Shown here one piece after another: positions 8,377 to 18,111 of a stretch of 64,000 nucleotides of DNA (positions are counted from its first letter, which is position 1; the number at the start of each line of letters is the position of its first letter). Source of the stretch: Nitrospirota bacterium (GTDB taxonomy: Bacteria > Nitrospirota > Thermodesulfovibrionia > UBA6902); assembly GCA_016207885.1 (NCBI GenBank), contig JACQZE010000006.1, positions 62,001 through 126,000 on the forward strand. Reading direction: 5' to 3'. The notes under the pieces were generated by a model. The model saw only the letters and a program-made list of their open reading frames with translations, made no database searches and had not been told where the DNA came from. The translations under genes and the position numbers were made by a program.

Positions 8377-9687
8377 CTATTCCTCTTCGCCCTCAACTCT
8401 TATATATACCGTCTTTTCTGTAACACTTGAGAGTTTATTGATCTCCCTCAGCGCCTTTGTCATATCCTTTTCCCTTGCCTTATGGGTCATCATCACAACC
8501 GGCACAGCCTTCTTCTCCCTACCCTTCTGTATCATTGATCTGATGCTTATATTATGTTTTCCCAGGATGCCGGATATCTTTGAGATGACTCCCGGTTTAT
8601 CCAAAGCTGACAATCTCAGATAGTATGAAGTATTGACATCCTCCATATTCATAAATGTAATATCGGAATTCTCAGGCATACCCAATCCCTGTATTCTCTG
8701 ATGAGAACAGTTCTTTATGCCCCTTGCTATATCAATTATATCGCTGACAACCGCATTGCCGGTCGGCATCTCTCCGGCTCCTCTGCCGTAGTACAATCCC
8801 GGGCCTGCTGCCTCGCTTTCAATGTATACAGCGTTAAGGACACCGTTCACATTTGAAATGAGATAGTCCTTGGGCAGCATCGTTGGATGCACTCTTACTT
8901 CGACTTCGCTGCCTGACTGTTTGGCTATGGCAAGAAGTTTTATCTTGTAGCCGAACTCAGTTGCGAACTGAATATCGATCGGAGCAATGCCTGTTATGCC
9001 CTCTGTATATATTTTCCTGAAAGAGAATGGAAGCCCGAAACAGAGTGAAGCAAGTATCGCTATCTTGTGGGCTGAATCTATCCCTTCTATATCAAAGGTC
9101 GGGTCTGCTTCCGCATATCCAAGCGCCTTCGCCTCATTGAGAGCGGTTGTGAAATCCATTCCCTCATAGGTCATCTTTGAAAGTATATAGTTGGCTGTGC
9201 CGTTGATTATCCCGTATATAGACCTGATCCTGTCGCCTGCCATTGACTCGCGCACAATCTTGATTATAGGGATGGCGCCTGCAACAGCTGCCTCAAAACC
9301 GAGGGCTACTTTATGCTTCTTTGCGGCATTGAACAGAAGCCGGCCTTCAGTCGCAAGAAGAGCCTTATTTGCTGTGACAACATGCCTGGAATTCGTTAAG
9401 GCATTAAGAACAAATTCCTTTGCAGGATGGATTCCTCCAATAAGCTCGACAACTATATCTATCTCAGGGTCGTTAATAACAGCGGACACATCATTGACGA
9501 GCACACCCTTGGGAAGTTTTAATCCCCTGTCCTTCTTAATATCAAGATCTGCAATTCTCTTAAGCCTGACCGGAAAACCTATTCTTCTCTCGATCTCCTT
9601 AGCCTGCTTCAACAGGATACGCGCCGTTCCTGTCCCTACAGTGCCGAAGCCTATTATGCCTACATTTATTTCTGGTTTACCCGTCAT
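8377..9687 (-). CDS. hom: Homoserine dehydrogenase with ACT domain
   Basis: 436 aa. The N-terminal Rossmann motif is GFGTVGTG (about 13-20). The catalytic domain includes GFEAAVAGAIPIIK, NGTANYILSKM and EADPTFDIEGIDSAHK, the homoserine dehydrogenase signature. A C-terminal ACT domain starts at about residue 350 (YYLRLSALDKPGVISKISGIL) and normally mediates threonine feedback. It reduces aspartate semialdehyde to homoserine, the branch point for threonine and methionine. It is the first gene of the sulfur-carrier operon, supporting a Thr/homocysteine assignment for the genes that follow. No homoserine kinase or MetX/MetY is in the window. Confidence 0.96.
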   Translation of the reverse strand: MTGKPEINVGIIGFGTVGTGTARILLKQAKEIERRIGFPVRLKRIADLDIKKDRGLKLPKGVLVNDVSAVINDPEIDIVVELIGGIHPAKEFVLNALTNSRHVVTANKALLATEGRLLFNAAKKHKVALGFEAAVAGAIPIIKIVRESMAGDRIRSIYGIINGTANYILSKMTYEGMDFTTALNEAKALGYAEADPTFDIEGIDSAHKIAILASLCFGLPFSFRKIYTEGITGIAPIDIQFATEFGYKIKLLAIAKQSGSEVEVRVHPTMLPKDYLISNVNGVLNAVYIESEAAGPGLYYGRGAGEMPTGNAVVSDIIDIARGIKNCSHQRIQGLGMPENSDITFMNMEDVNTSYYLRLSALDKPGVISKISGILGKHNISIRSMIQKGREKKAVPVVMMTHKAREKDMTKALREINKLSSVTEKTVYIRVEGEEE

Positions 9688-9829
9688 AATCCAAATATCC
9701 TTTTATATAGACTATATCTAATTAAATATTGAAGTAGTATTATGCGATAACCCTTTAAATTTATTCAAGAGTTGACACAAAGAAAAAGAGAGATTGTTCA
9801 ATATTGGAGAGCGGCAGGAAATCCGCGCT

Positions 9830-11005
9830 TTAACCTGAACCCAATGCCTTCTTAATGCCTCTTGTCGCCTGTCTTATTCTGTGCTCATTCTCAACAAGCG
9901 CGAATCTGACAAAACCTTCGCCTGCCTGGCCGAAACCTATTCCCGGAGAGACGGCAACACCCGCCTCTTTTAAGAGAAACTTTGTAAACTCAAGAGAACC
10001 CATGCTCTTGAATTCATCGGGTATCTCAGCCCATGCAAACATGGTAGCCTTTGGTGGTTCTATATGCCATCCAGCAGCATTCAGTCCCTGAATAAGCACA
10101 TCCCTTCTGTGTTCATAAGTCTTTGCTATTTCACCTACACAGTTCTGATCGCCCCTTAACGCGATAATGCTTGCTATCTGTATCGGCTGGAACATTCCAT
10201 AATCCAGATAGCTCTTTATGGTAGTCAGCGCGCCTACAACTTCAGGATTCCCAACACAGAACCCGACTCTCCAGCCGGCCATGGAATAGCTTTTTGTAAG
10301 CGAGAAAAATTCCACTCCAACATCCTTTGCGCCCTTTGCCTGCATAAAGCTCGGCGCTTTATAACCGTCAAACACAAGGTCGGCATAAGCAAAATCATGG
10401 ATAACGATAATATTATTCTCTTTCGCAAAATCAACGATCTTCTCAAAGAACGGCAGTTCAGTGCATGCGGTTGTCGGATTATGCGGAAAGTTTATGAGCA
10501 GCACCTTTGGCCTCGGCCAAGCGGATTTAAAAGCATCTTCCATGCTCTTGAAGAAGTCAATATCTTTTTGAACAGGTATGCTTCTTACATCTCCACCTGC
10601 AAGGATAAAACTATATGGATGGATCGGATAAGCAGGCGCAGGCGTAAGAACAAGGTCTCCGGGTTCGATTATCGCATATGCAAGATGGGAGAGCCCCTCT
10701 TTTGAGCCGATAGTGACAACAACCTCAGTCTCATGATCAAGGTCAACATCAAAACGCCTCTTATACCATTCAGCCATCGCCAGCCTTAACTGAGTTATGC
10801 CTTTAGAAGCTGAATACCTGTGGTTCTTCGGATTCAGAGATGCCTCACAAAGCTTGTCAACAATATGCTTGGGTGTCGGAAGGTCAGGGTTGCCCATTCC
10901 AAGGTCGATAATATCCTCTCCCCTTCTTCTTGCCTCCATCTTGATCTTGTTTACAATGGCAAAGACATAAGGCGGAAGGCGTTTTACTCTATTGAACTCG
11001 TACAT
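9830..11005 (-). CDS. Class I/II aminotransferase, AlaC-like
   Basis: 391 aa, fold-type I PLP aminotransferase. The PLP lysine is K238 in [23 protein letters not shown] (about 172-179) and the C-terminal [14 protein letters not shown] are typical. It resembles AlaC/YfdZ, the alanine-pyruvate/glutamate aminotransferases, and the LL-diaminopimelate aminotransferase relatives commonly found upstream of hom in anaerobes. Substrate cannot be fixed from sequence. It lies 142 bp upstream of hom on the same strand and may be co-transcribed. Confidence 0.9.
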   Translation of the reverse strand: MYEFNRVKRLPPYVFAIVNKIKMEARRRGEDIIDLGMGNPDLPTPKHIVDKLCEASLNPKNHRYSASKGITQLRLAMAEWYKRRFDVDLDHETEVVVTIGSKEGLSHLAYAIIEPGDLVLTPAPAYPIHPYSFILAGGDVRSIPVQKDIDFFKSMEDAFKSAWPRPKVLLINFPHNPTTACTELPFFEKIVDFAKENNIIVIHDFAYADLVFDGYKAPSFMQAKGAKDVGVEFFSLTKSYSMAGWRVGFCVGNPEVVGALTTIKSYLDYGMFQPIQIASIIALRGDQNCVGEIAKTYEHRRDVLIQGLNAAGWHIEPPKATMFAWAEIPDEFKSMGSLEFTKFLLKEAGVAVSPGIGFGQAGEGFVRFALVENEHRIRQATRGIKKALGSG

Positions 11006-11063
11006 GTAATCAAACCCGTTTAAAATTAAAAGTTATAAGTTAAATGTTGAAAAACAGATCCTG

Positions 11064-11924
11064 TTATATTTTGATCTCATTGTACATCTCATCAGCATTC
11101 ATGGAGCTTCGTGTCAGAGGCGATGAAGCAACCGCCTTAAAGCCCATCTCAAGCCCGATCTTTTTATACTGCTCAAAAATCTCAGGCCTCACATATTCTA
11201 CAACAGCCGGATTATCTCTGCCAGGCCTTAAGTACTGACCGATGGTCAGGAAGTCGCAGTTAACGCTTCTAAGGTCCTCCATGACAGATATTACTTCCGG
11301 CCTTTTCTCGCCGAGCCCAAGCATTATTCCTGATTTTGTCCTGATCTCAGGAAAAAAAGTCTTGGATGATTTTAACACATTCAGAGAAATTGAGTAATCA
11401 GCCATCTGTCGTATTTCAGCGTATAGCCTGGGAACGGTCTCAAGGTTATGGTTATATACATCAGGCCCTGCGTCAAGCACAGTCTTTAGAGAAGCAATAT
11501 CACCCCTGAAATCAGGTGTGAGCACCTCGACCTTTATCCCATTTATCTTTCTCCTTAACGAATGGATGGTTGCGGCAAACTGGCCCGCTCCTCCATCAGG
11601 AAGGTCATCTCTTGTAACAGAGGTCACTACGACAAATCTCAGCCCGAGCGCATGCGCGGCATCAGCCACCTTCTCCGGTTCGTCAATGTCTACAGGAAAA
11701 GGTGGCGCGGATTCAACTGCGCAGAAAGAGCAGTTCCTTGTGCACCTGTCGCCAAGGATCATGAAAGTAGCCACATTACGGGAGAAGCACTTGCCCTGGT
11801 TAGGACACCTTGCCTCTTCGCATACTGTTGAGACGCCATGATCTCTCAGCAACTTCTTTGTTTTGTGTGTTCCTGACATTGGAACCTTTATCCAATCAGG
11901 ATGACGCATTACCATAAAAATCAA
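11064..11924 (-). CDS. lipA: Lipoyl synthase
   Basis: 286 aa radical-SAM enzyme with both lipoyl-synthase clusters: the auxiliary CEEARCPNQGKC and the radical-SAM CTRNCSFC, followed by VVVTSVTRDDLPDGGA. The C-terminal RSSMNADEM corresponds to the RSSY serine that ligates the auxiliary cluster. It inserts two sulfurs into octanoyl groups on lipoyl domains. The longest frame starts at a TTG that overlaps the bioD stop; in-frame ATGs at 11913-11915 and 11907-11909 are equally plausible starts because the conserved region begins at HPDWIKV. No lipB or lplA is visible nearby. Confidence 0.95.
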   Translation of the reverse strand: MIFMVMRHPDWIKVPMSGTHKTKKLLRDHGVSTVCEEARCPNQGKCFSRNVATFMILGDRCTRNCSFCAVESAPPFPVDIDEPEKVADAAHALGLRFVVVTSVTRDDLPDGGAGQFAATIHSLRRKINGIKVEVLTPDFRGDIASLKTVLDAGPDVYNHNLETVPRLYAEIRQMADYSISLNVLKSSKTFFPEIRTKSGIMLGLGEKRPEVISVMEDLRSVNCDFLTIGQYLRPGRDNPAVVEYVRPEIFEQYKKIGLEMGFKAVASSPLTRSSMNADEMYNEIKI

Positions 11925-12637
11925 TATGTACGAATACTTTTGTTTGACAATAAATTGTTCACAATATTCTTGAATTTATCTTTAATTAAGACAGACTCTG
12001 AATTTATTGAAAATGGTATTTCACCAAGCATATTCACCTTGCCGATACTTTTTATCATAAACGGGTTGGAACTGACAGACATATCTTTCTCCGCTTTCTT
12101 TGAGTGGTTAAGTATCACACCTGTGACAGTTATTCCTTCAGCCCTCGCGGCCTTTAATGTGAGAAGCGTATGGTTTATAGTCCCAAGCCCCGGCCTCGCG
12201 ACTATTATGAGAGGAATCTCCATTTCTTTAATAAGGTTAATGAACAGATATTTTTTGTAAAGCGGCGCCATCAAACCGCCGGAGCCTTCGACAATCGTGA
12301 AATCATATTTCTTTCTAAGCTTATTATAAAAAGCTATTATTTTCTTCTTGCTGATAACGGCATTATCTTCTTCAGCCGCAACTGAAGGCGCAAGAGCATG
12401 CCTGAACCTGTACGGATTCACAATATCAAGCGGTTCGCTGAGCCCGGATGCTTCTAAAAGTTCAAGAGCATCAACAGGCACTAAAACACCGCCTCTCATG
12501 GCGCAGCCTGTTTCAACAGGCTTGACAGGACAAGCACTGTATCCCATTAAAGTTAATGCCCTTATTATGCCGGCCGCTACAAAGGTCTTGCCTACCCCTG
12601 TGTCAGTTCCGGTTATAAAAAAACCTCTTCCGGTCAA
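11921..12637 (-). CDS. bioD: Dethiobiotin synthetase
   Basis: 238 aa. It begins GFFITGTDTGVGKTFVAAGI, the BioD P-loop with the extra TDTGVGKT signature; VEGSGGLMAPL and a C-terminal VTGVILNH follow. It makes dethiobiotin from diaminopelargonic acid, CO2 and ATP. The start is a TTG with a GGAG 13 nt upstream and no nearby ATG. Its end overlaps lipA, and bioF lies 1.1 kb upstream on the same strand, separated by two plus-strand genes. BioA and BioB are not in the window. Confidence 0.93.
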   Translation of the reverse strand: MTGRGFFITGTDTGVGKTFVAAGIIRALTLMGYSACPVKPVETGCAMRGGVLVPVDALELLEASGLSEPLDIVNPYRFRHALAPSVAAEEDNAVISKKKIIAFYNKLRKKYDFTIVEGSGGLMAPLYKKYLFINLIKEMEIPLIIVARPGLGTINHTLLTLKAARAEGITVTGVILNHSKKAEKDMSVSSNPFMIKSIGKVNMLGEIPFSINSESVLIKDKFKNIVNNLLSNKSIRTY

Positions 12638-12749
12638 CTCTTGATTTCAACTCCTAAGCAGTGTGATTTGAGACACAATATAATACAATATTGACAACTC
12701 CCATAAATATATGTAGATTAGCTTCAATTATTAATTCACGCAATTCATT

Positions 12750-13127
12750 ATGGCTAAAGATAACAAAGTAAAAAAACCAACAGTCAAAGCAACTTTTAAA
12801 GATGACAGCATCTGCATCAAATGCCCGTCTCTCTGCTGCTTCGATCTCACATATACCATCACAAAACCCAGAACAAGGGCTGATATTGATGAGCTTAAGT
12901 GGGACCTTCAGTATGACATCGTTAATGTATACATCAAAAACAAAAGGTGGTATGAGACATTCAAAGGAAAGTGCATGTATCTTGACAATAACAATCTGTG
13001 CAGGATATATGACAAGCGCCCTAAAAAGTGCAGGGACCACCTGCCCCCGGCCTGTGAAAAATTCGGAGAATATTATGATGTACTGATATCATCTCCTGAA
13101 GAGCTGGAAAAATACCTCAAAAAATAA
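12750..13127 (+). CDS. YkgJ-type cysteine-cluster protein
   Basis: 125 aa with the Fe-S/zinc cysteine cluster CxxCPSLCC near residue 30 and a second set (CMYLDNNNLCRIYDKRPKKCRDH) that matches the YkgJ/UPF0153 family. In that family, the CxxxxxxxCxIYxxRPxxCR signature is thought to bind a metal or iron-sulfur cluster. Biochemical role unknown. It is transcribed opposite to bioD and BioF, and a Lys-rich N-terminus precedes the cluster. Confidence 0.85.
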   Translation: MAKDNKVKKPTVKATFKDDSICIKCPSLCCFDLTYTITKPRTRADIDELKWDLQYDIVNVYIKNKRWYETFKGKCMYLDNNNLCRIYDKRPKKCRDHLPPACEKFGEYYDVLISSPEELEKYLKK

Positions 13128-13219
13128 ATTCAAGATTTATTAGATATAACCGACTGCCTTTGACGCCCTGCGACATTATTTGCACTAAACTGCCTATCTT
13201 TTAAGCATTAATGTATGGA

Positions 13220-13241
13220 TTGTGTGTCATTTCGCACACAA
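13220..13241. promoter_or_regulatory. Inverted repeat in the 260-bp gap before the PilZ gene
   Basis: TTGTGTG and CACACAA form a perfect 7-bp inverted repeat around 8 bases. The gap 13128-13387 is AT-rich and holds no convincing gene. The palindrome could be an operator or hairpin for the PilZ gene downstream; nothing in the sequence names the regulator. Confidence 0.35.
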
Positions 13242-13387
13242 ATCTAATTTCAGATACACATAAGTACTTAGATAGCTACTCTTATTTTACCTATAACACC
13301 ATATGAAATATACCTATTTTCATATTCTTGATTTTAGGCACATAATTTGCTTATAACTATTTACTTTTAAATATTGTTGAATAATTA

Positions 13388-13717
13388 ATGGAAAAAAGAG
13401 AATCCAAAAGAGTCAGCTTGAGTGTTGATGCCGAGATAACAACCAGAGGCAATTCATATTCCGTCTCTGTCGAAAACATATCTCAAAAAGGCATGTGCCT
13501 GGTTGCCCCGACTTCTGAAACGGTTGAAGACTTTATCCCCGGCACAACATTGGGAATAAGTTTTTCTGCGCCAACCGGTGAAAAGATATCACAGCACTGC
13601 GAGATAAAGTGGCTGAGGATAGATGCCGAACCTCTTATCGGCCTGATATACAATATCGGGATGCAGGCGATAGCGCCTCCGCCGATATACAATGAAGTTT
13701 ACATGAAGCTTTTATAA
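13388..13717 (+). CDS. PilZ-domain c-di-GMP receptor protein
   Basis: 109 aa, a stand-alone PilZ domain. The RxxxR c-di-GMP motif is present as RESKR at residues 4-8, and the second motif NxSxxG is present as NISQKG at about 31-36, so ligand binding is expected. PilZ proteins couple c-di-GMP to motility, polysaccharide or pilus functions; the target here is unknown. It is monocistronic, converging on bioF with a 1-bp gap. Confidence 0.88.
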   Translation: MEKRESKRVSLSVDAEITTRGNSYSVSVENISQKGMCLVAPTSETVEDFIPGTTLGISFSAPTGEKISQHCEIKWLRIDAEPLIGLIYNIGMQAIAPPPIYNEVYMKLL

Positions 13718-13718
13718 A

Positions 13719-14900
13719 TCATAACCCTGCTTTGTTCCGTATTGCTCCAAGTGTCTTGACCAAATGCACAATATTACCTTCTTCATGCCCTGCTGTAACA
13801 GAGAACCTGATCCTGCACCTTCCTTCAGGAACCGTAGGCGGCCTTACCGGAAGTGCTAATATTTTATTTTTATAAAGCTCCTCTGATATCTCAAGTGTAT
13901 CTTTTATCTCTCCTGTAAGGATCGGAATTATCGGGGTTTCAGAGCCGAGTGTTTTAAACCCTATTCCTTCAAGCCCTTTCCTTAGCCTGTCTGAATTGTT
14001 TAACAGCCTCGCCCTTAGATTCCGTGAGTCAGAATGGACAATATGAATAGCTGTTATAGCTGCTTCGGCAAGTGCAGGAGGAAGTGACGTTGAGAAGATA
14101 AAACTCCTTGCTGTGTTGATAAGGTAATCTATCAGTTCCTGAGGGCCTGCTACAAAGGCACCGAAACATCCGAACGCCTTGCTGAGCGTGCCCATCTGAA
14201 TTATCTCATCATTATCAATACCAAAATGCTCGAGCCCGCCCTTCCCGTTCTTTCCAAGAACTCCGGTAGCGTGGGCATCATCGACCATCAGCATTGCGTC
14301 ATACTTTTTGCTCAGATTTGAGATATCCTTTAAAGGAGCGATATCTCCATCCATGCTGAATACTGAATCAGTGACGATCAATCGTTTAGCGATCTTATTC
14401 TCCGCAGCAGATTCACTTAATAGGCTTTCAAGATGGCTAATGTCCTTGTGCCTGTATATCTTCACCTCAGCCTTCGAGAGCCTTATCCCGTCTATTATGC
14501 TTGCATGATTAAGCTCGTCACTGAATATCACATAATCTGAATTCGTTATCGCAGGAATGATCCCTGTATTTGCCGCATAACCCGTGTTAAAGAGAAGCGC
14601 AGCCTCTGTTCCCTTAAACCGGGCGATACGTTCTTCAAGCCTTTTGTGCGGGAGATAAGTGCCGGAAAGGAGGCGCGACGAACCTGAGCCGAAACCATAT
14701 ACCCTGACAGCATCAACAAGAGCGTTGACCACTTCAGGATGACTGGATAAATTCAGGTAATCATTAGATGCGAAGTTGATGAACGGCTCTCCGTCTATTA
14801 TGACCTTTGAGCCGTGAGATGAATCCAGACAGATGAGTTTCCTGAATAGTCCCCTCTCTTCAAGATCCTTCAGCGCGCTCTCAAATCCCTTCATGCTCAT
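13719..14900 (-). CDS. bioF: 8-amino-7-oxononanoate synthase (BioF/KBL family)
   Basis: 393 aa, alpha-oxoamine synthase. It shows NFASNDYLNLSSHP, GSGSSRLLSGT, VDDAHATGVLG and the PLP lysine in TLSKAFGCFGAF. It condenses pimeloyl thioester with alanine in biotin synthesis. The KBL (2-amino-3-ketobutyrate CoA ligase) alternative is less likely given bioD close by. The 5' end overlaps queE by 20 bp. Confidence 0.9.
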   Translation of the reverse strand: MSMKGFESALKDLEERGLFRKLICLDSSHGSKVIIDGEPFINFASNDYLNLSSHPEVVNALVDAVRVYGFGSGSSRLLSGTYLPHKRLEERIARFKGTEAALLFNTGYAANTGIIPAITNSDYVIFSDELNHASIIDGIRLSKAEVKIYRHKDISHLESLLSESAAENKIAKRLIVTDSVFSMDGDIAPLKDISNLSKKYDAMLMVDDAHATGVLGKNGKGGLEHFGIDNDEIIQMGTLSKAFGCFGAFVAGPQELIDYLINTARSFIFSTSLPPALAEAAITAIHIVHSDSRNLRARLLNNSDRLRKGLEGIGFKTLGSETPIIPILTGEIKDTLEISEELYKNKILALPVRPPTVPEGRCRIRFSVTAGHEEGNIVHLVKTLGAIRNKAGL

Positions 14901-15525
14901 CGTGAGCCCATATGTATTTATGGAGCTGAAGCTGGAATCTTACTGAAAGTTTATCCTTTAATATCCAGGATACCAGCGCCTTTGGTTCAAGCATTCCGTA
15001 TGCCGGGGAAAAGAGTATGTTCTGAAATTTATCAAGCAGGTTATGCTCAGCAATGAAATCCCTTGCCCAGATATAATCGGCTTCATCAAGAATGACAAAC
15101 TTCAGTTCATCGGTCTTTTTCAGGAGCAGGAAATTCTTGTAGTTTATCCTCTTGCTCATGCCGCTTCCGGGAGTTTTGACATCCATGATTATTCTAAGCC
15201 TGTCGTCGAGGCATCCGATACATATGGAACCGTTTGTTTCAATAAGAACGGTATAGCCTTTATCCAAAAGCGTCTTTATAAGCGGCGGAGTATCAGCCTG
15301 AAGCAGCGGTTCCCCTCCGGTAAACTCAACAAGCTTCGCCCCGTACTCCTCTATCTTGGAGATTATCTCGTTATCAGAAAGCTCTTTCCCGTCATAACGC
15401 GCGTAATTTGTGTCACAGTAGGCGCACTTGAGGTTGCAGCCTGAAAGCCTGACAAATGTGCAGGGAAGCCCGGCATATGTGGATTCTCCCTGGATACTTT
15501 TGAATATTTCATTAATTTTTATCAT
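14881..15525 (-). CDS. queE: 7-carboxy-7-deazaguanine synthase
   Basis: About 214 aa from the ATG at 15523-15525 (MIKINEIFKSIQGES), the standard QueE N-terminus; an in-frame upstream start at 15564 would add 13 unlikely residues. The radical-SAM motif is CNLKCAYC and TGGEPLLQ follows. QueE contracts 6-carboxytetrahydropterin to CDG in the queuosine pathway. QueD, the preceding enzyme, is encoded at 21244-21612. The gene overlaps bioF by 20 bp. Confidence 0.92.
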   Translation of the reverse strand: MIKINEIFKSIQGESTYAGLPCTFVRLSGCNLKCAYCDTNYARYDGKELSDNEIISKIEEYGAKLVEFTGGEPLLQADTPPLIKTLLDKGYTVLIETNGSICIGCLDDRLRIIMDVKTPGSGMSKRINYKNFLLLKKTDELKFVILDEADYIWARDFIAEHNLLDKFQNILFSPAYGMLEPKALVSWILKDKLSVRFQLQLHKYIWAHDEHEGI

Positions 15526-15627
15526 AGGATTTATATATAATAGCACAATAGCCCTGAACTTCAATCAGCGATTTACCGGCATCTGATACAATTGACAGAC
15601 CCATTTAAATAACTTATTATTCTTCCA

Positions 15628-16911
15628 ATGGCCAGAAGATTTTATCTTACATTCCTTGCACTTGCGGCAATATTTCTTTTCCCTGCCATAACATCCGCTG
15701 ATGTGATGGTGATCAAGGCAGAAGGTGTTGTAAACCCGGTTATGTCGGAGTTTATAACAAAAAGCATTGATGATGCAGGCGAGTCATCCAGCCCTCTTGT
15801 AATACAGCTTGATACGCCAGGCGGGCTTGATACCTCAATGAGATCAATAGTCCAGAAGATCAAAGCCAGTGAGGTTCCGATAGTTGTGTATGTTTCTCCG
15901 GGCGGCGCGCGCGCCGCCTCGGCAGGTGTATTCATAACCCTTTCCGCTCATATCGCGGCAATGGCAACAAGCACCAATATAGGCGCTGCCCATCCTGTAA
16001 GTGTCGGCGAAAAGATGGATGAGACAACATCAAAGAAGGCAGAGAACGATGCAGCGGCTTACATAAAATCGATAGCTGAAAGCAGAGGGAGAAACGCGGA
16101 ATGGGCGGAAAAAGCGGTAAGAGAGAGCGTCTCTATAACAGAGAACGACGCGCTCCAATCCAACGTCATTGATCTTATCGCGCCTGATCTTCAAACCCTG
16201 CTGAATAATATTAACGGCAGAAAGGTAACTACATCAAAAGGTGAAACCGTCATTAAAACTGCCGGCCAACTGATCACATATAAAGAGAGAAGTTCGAGGA
16301 TGAGGATACTGGACTTTATAAGCGACCCAAGCGTGGCTTACATACTTATGATGCTGGGATTCTACGGCATATTCTTTGAGATGACAAACCCCGGCGCCCT
16401 GTTCCCGGGTGTATTCGGATCGATCTCTCTGATACTCGCATTCTACTCTTTCCAGACACTGCCTGTTAATTACGCAGGGGTATTACTTATCCTCCTCGCT
16501 GTCATCCTCTTTATTCTTGAGATAAAGATCATCTCTTATGGCATACTTACTATCGGAGGCGTTATCTCAATGTTAATAGGCTCAATAATGCTTTTTGATT
16601 CAACACAGCCCTTCTTCAGGCTTTCATTAAAGGTCATTCTGCCTGCTGTGATTATTACCGTTCTCTTTTTCACACTGACAGCCTCTCTCGCTTTCAAGGC
16701 TCACAGAAGAAAGCCGGCAACAGGCAAGGAAGAATTGATAGAGAGCGAAGGAGAGGCAAGGACTGACATACATGAAACAGGAACGGTATTTATCCATGGT
16801 GAATTATGGAACGCATGGAGCGATGAACCGATAAAGAAAGGTGAAAGAGTTATCGTAGATGCGGTAGAGAATCTGAAATTAAAGGTACACTTAAAAACAA
16901 ATAATTCATAG
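15628..16911 (+). CDS. Long-form NfeD / membrane-bound ClpP-class serine protease
   Basis: 427 aa. It has a signal peptide (1-24), a ClpP-like serine protease domain (about 25-215) with the catalytic Ser in GGARAASAG, then four or five membrane helices (about 225-370) and a soluble C-terminal NfeD OB-fold (GTVFIHGELWNAWSDEPIKKGERV). In Pyrococcus the homologue cleaves stomatin. The slipin/stomatin partner follows after 18 bp, as in the conserved nfeD-slipin pair, so they probably act as a membrane-microdomain protease and scaffold. Confidence 0.93.
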   Translation: MARRFYLTFLALAAIFLFPAITSADVMVIKAEGVVNPVMSEFITKSIDDAGESSSPLVIQLDTPGGLDTSMRSIVQKIKASEVPIVVYVSPGGARAASAGVFITLSAHIAAMATSTNIGAAHPVSVGEKMDETTSKKAENDAAAYIKSIAESRGRNAEWAEKAVRESVSITENDALQSNVIDLIAPDLQTLLNNINGRKVTTSKGETVIKTAGQLITYKERSSRMRILDFISDPSVAYILMMLGFYGIFFEMTNPGALFPGVFGSISLILAFYSFQTLPVNYAGVLLILLAVILFILEIKIISYGILTIGGVISMLIGSIMLFDSTQPFFRLSLKVILPAVIITVLFFTLTASLAFKAHRRKPATGKEELIESEGEARTDIHETGTVFIHGELWNAWSDEPIKKGERVIVDAVENLKLKVHLKTNNS

Positions 16912-16929
16912 TTCAAAAAGGAGGATAAA

Positions 16930-17697
16930 ATGTTTCAGCTTCCAATGGGATTAATAGCGGGCCTGGTTTTAATAGTCTATTTTTTATCAAGTGCGATACG
17001 CATACTTCGGGAATACGAGAGAGGTGTCGTATTCAGGCTCGGCAGGATCATCCCTGTAAAAGGGCCCGGCCTGATCATCCTATGGCCTTTACTTGATAAG
17101 CTTGTCAGGGTAGACCTTCGTACAGTTACATTTGACGTGCCTGCGCAGGATATCATAACTAAAGACAACATATCCGTTAAGGTCAATGCCGTTGTCTACT
17201 TCAGGGTCATTGACCCGACAAAGGCTATCACAGCTGTTGAAGATTTCCATTATGCGACATCACAGATATCACAGACAACCTTGAGAAGCGTGCTTGGGCA
17301 GAGCTCACTTGACGACCTGCTCGCAAAAAGAGACGAACTGAATGCCGAGCTGCAGAAGATAATTGACGAACAGACCGAGCCATGGGGCATTAAGGTCTCT
17401 ATCGTGGAAGTGAAGAATGTTGACCTGCCTATGGAGATGCAGAGGGCCATTGCAAAGCAGGCCGAAGCTGAGAGAGAACGCAGGGCGAAGGTCATCCACG
17501 CAGAAGGTGAATTCCAAGCATCTCAAAAACTCGCTGATGCCGCGCATATAATCTCATCTCAACCGACAGCGTTGCAGTTAAGATTTCTCCAGACACTGAC
17601 CGAGATAGCGACTGAGAAGAACTCAACTATAGTGCTGCCTATTCCTTTAGATCTGATAGAGCCTTTTTTAAAGAGAATAAAAAAAGAGGTTGAGTAA
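16930..17697 (+). CDS. Slipin (SPFH/stomatin-like protein)
   Basis: 255 aa with one N-terminal membrane helix (about 5-24), the SPFH opening [31 protein letters not shown], and a C-terminal coiled-coil rich in Glu/Ala ([23 protein letters not shown]). It is a partner and probable substrate of the upstream NfeD protease. GGAGG Shine-Dalgarno before the ATG. Confidence 0.94.
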   Translation: MFQLPMGLIAGLVLIVYFLSSAIRILREYERGVVFRLGRIIPVKGPGLIILWPLLDKLVRVDLRTVTFDVPAQDIITKDNISVKVNAVVYFRVIDPTKAITAVEDFHYATSQISQTTLRSVLGQSSLDDLLAKRDELNAELQKIIDEQTEPWGIKVSIVEVKNVDLPMEMQRAIAKQAEAERERRAKVIHAEGEFQASQKLADAAHIISSQPTALQLRFLQTLTEIATEKNSTIVLPIPLDLIEPFLKRIKKEVE

Positions 17698-17730
17698 GAG
17701 AAAATCCTACTATTGAAATGTCCTATGTTT

Positions 17731-17790
17731 GTCATTCCGGCTTGTCCGGAATCTTTCTTCGGAAGGACTCCCGACAAGCGGGAGTGACAG
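17731..17790. repeat. Dispersed palindromic repeat (GTCATTCCGG type)
   Basis: It starts GTCATTCCGGCTTGTC and ends in the near inverse copy (GACAAGCGGGAGTGAC), giving an imperfect long hairpin. The same core recurs at 21096-21195 and 39967-40033, so this is a family of intergenic repeats or a degenerate miniature element. Confidence 0.75.
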
Positions 17791-17835
17791 TTAACGGGGA
17801 TTTTATTTTGCCTTTCATTCCATAATACATAAACA

Positions 17836-18081
17836 ATGAAACATCTCGTCATCAGAACATACAAACAGGCAAGACGCGTCGTCATGGTCGTGGTCGGTTT
17901 TACCGTAGTCCTTCTTGGAATCATAATGCTTGTGACACCTGGGCCCGGCCTCGTCGCCATAGTAGCGGGCCTTGCAATGCTGGGCACTGAGTTTCTATGG
18001 GCAAGAAGATTACTCAAAAGATTCGGCGACGGAGCAAATAATATCAAGAACTCGGTCTTTAATAATAAGAAGAAGGTTTAA
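17836..18081 (+). CDS. Small PGPGW-type membrane protein
   Basis: 81 aa with a basic N-terminus, two hydrophobic helices (about 15-33 and 40-55) around the TPGPGLVAIVAGLAMLG motif, and a basic tail. It matches the putative transmembrane PGPGW family, though Trp is replaced by Leu. Function unknown. Confidence 0.8.
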   Translation: MKHLVIRTYKQARRVVMVVVGFTVVLLGIIMLVTPGPGLVAIVAGLAMLGTEFLWARRLLKRFGDGANNIKNSVFNNKKKV

Positions 18082-18111
18082 GAATAATCTTCCCTATTAA
18101 TTTGGTGTCAT

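Noticed and set aside
12654-13040. 128-codon minus-strand frame opposite the YkgJ gene
   Set aside because: No recognisable family; it is antisense to a cysteine-cluster gene whose motifs are clear.
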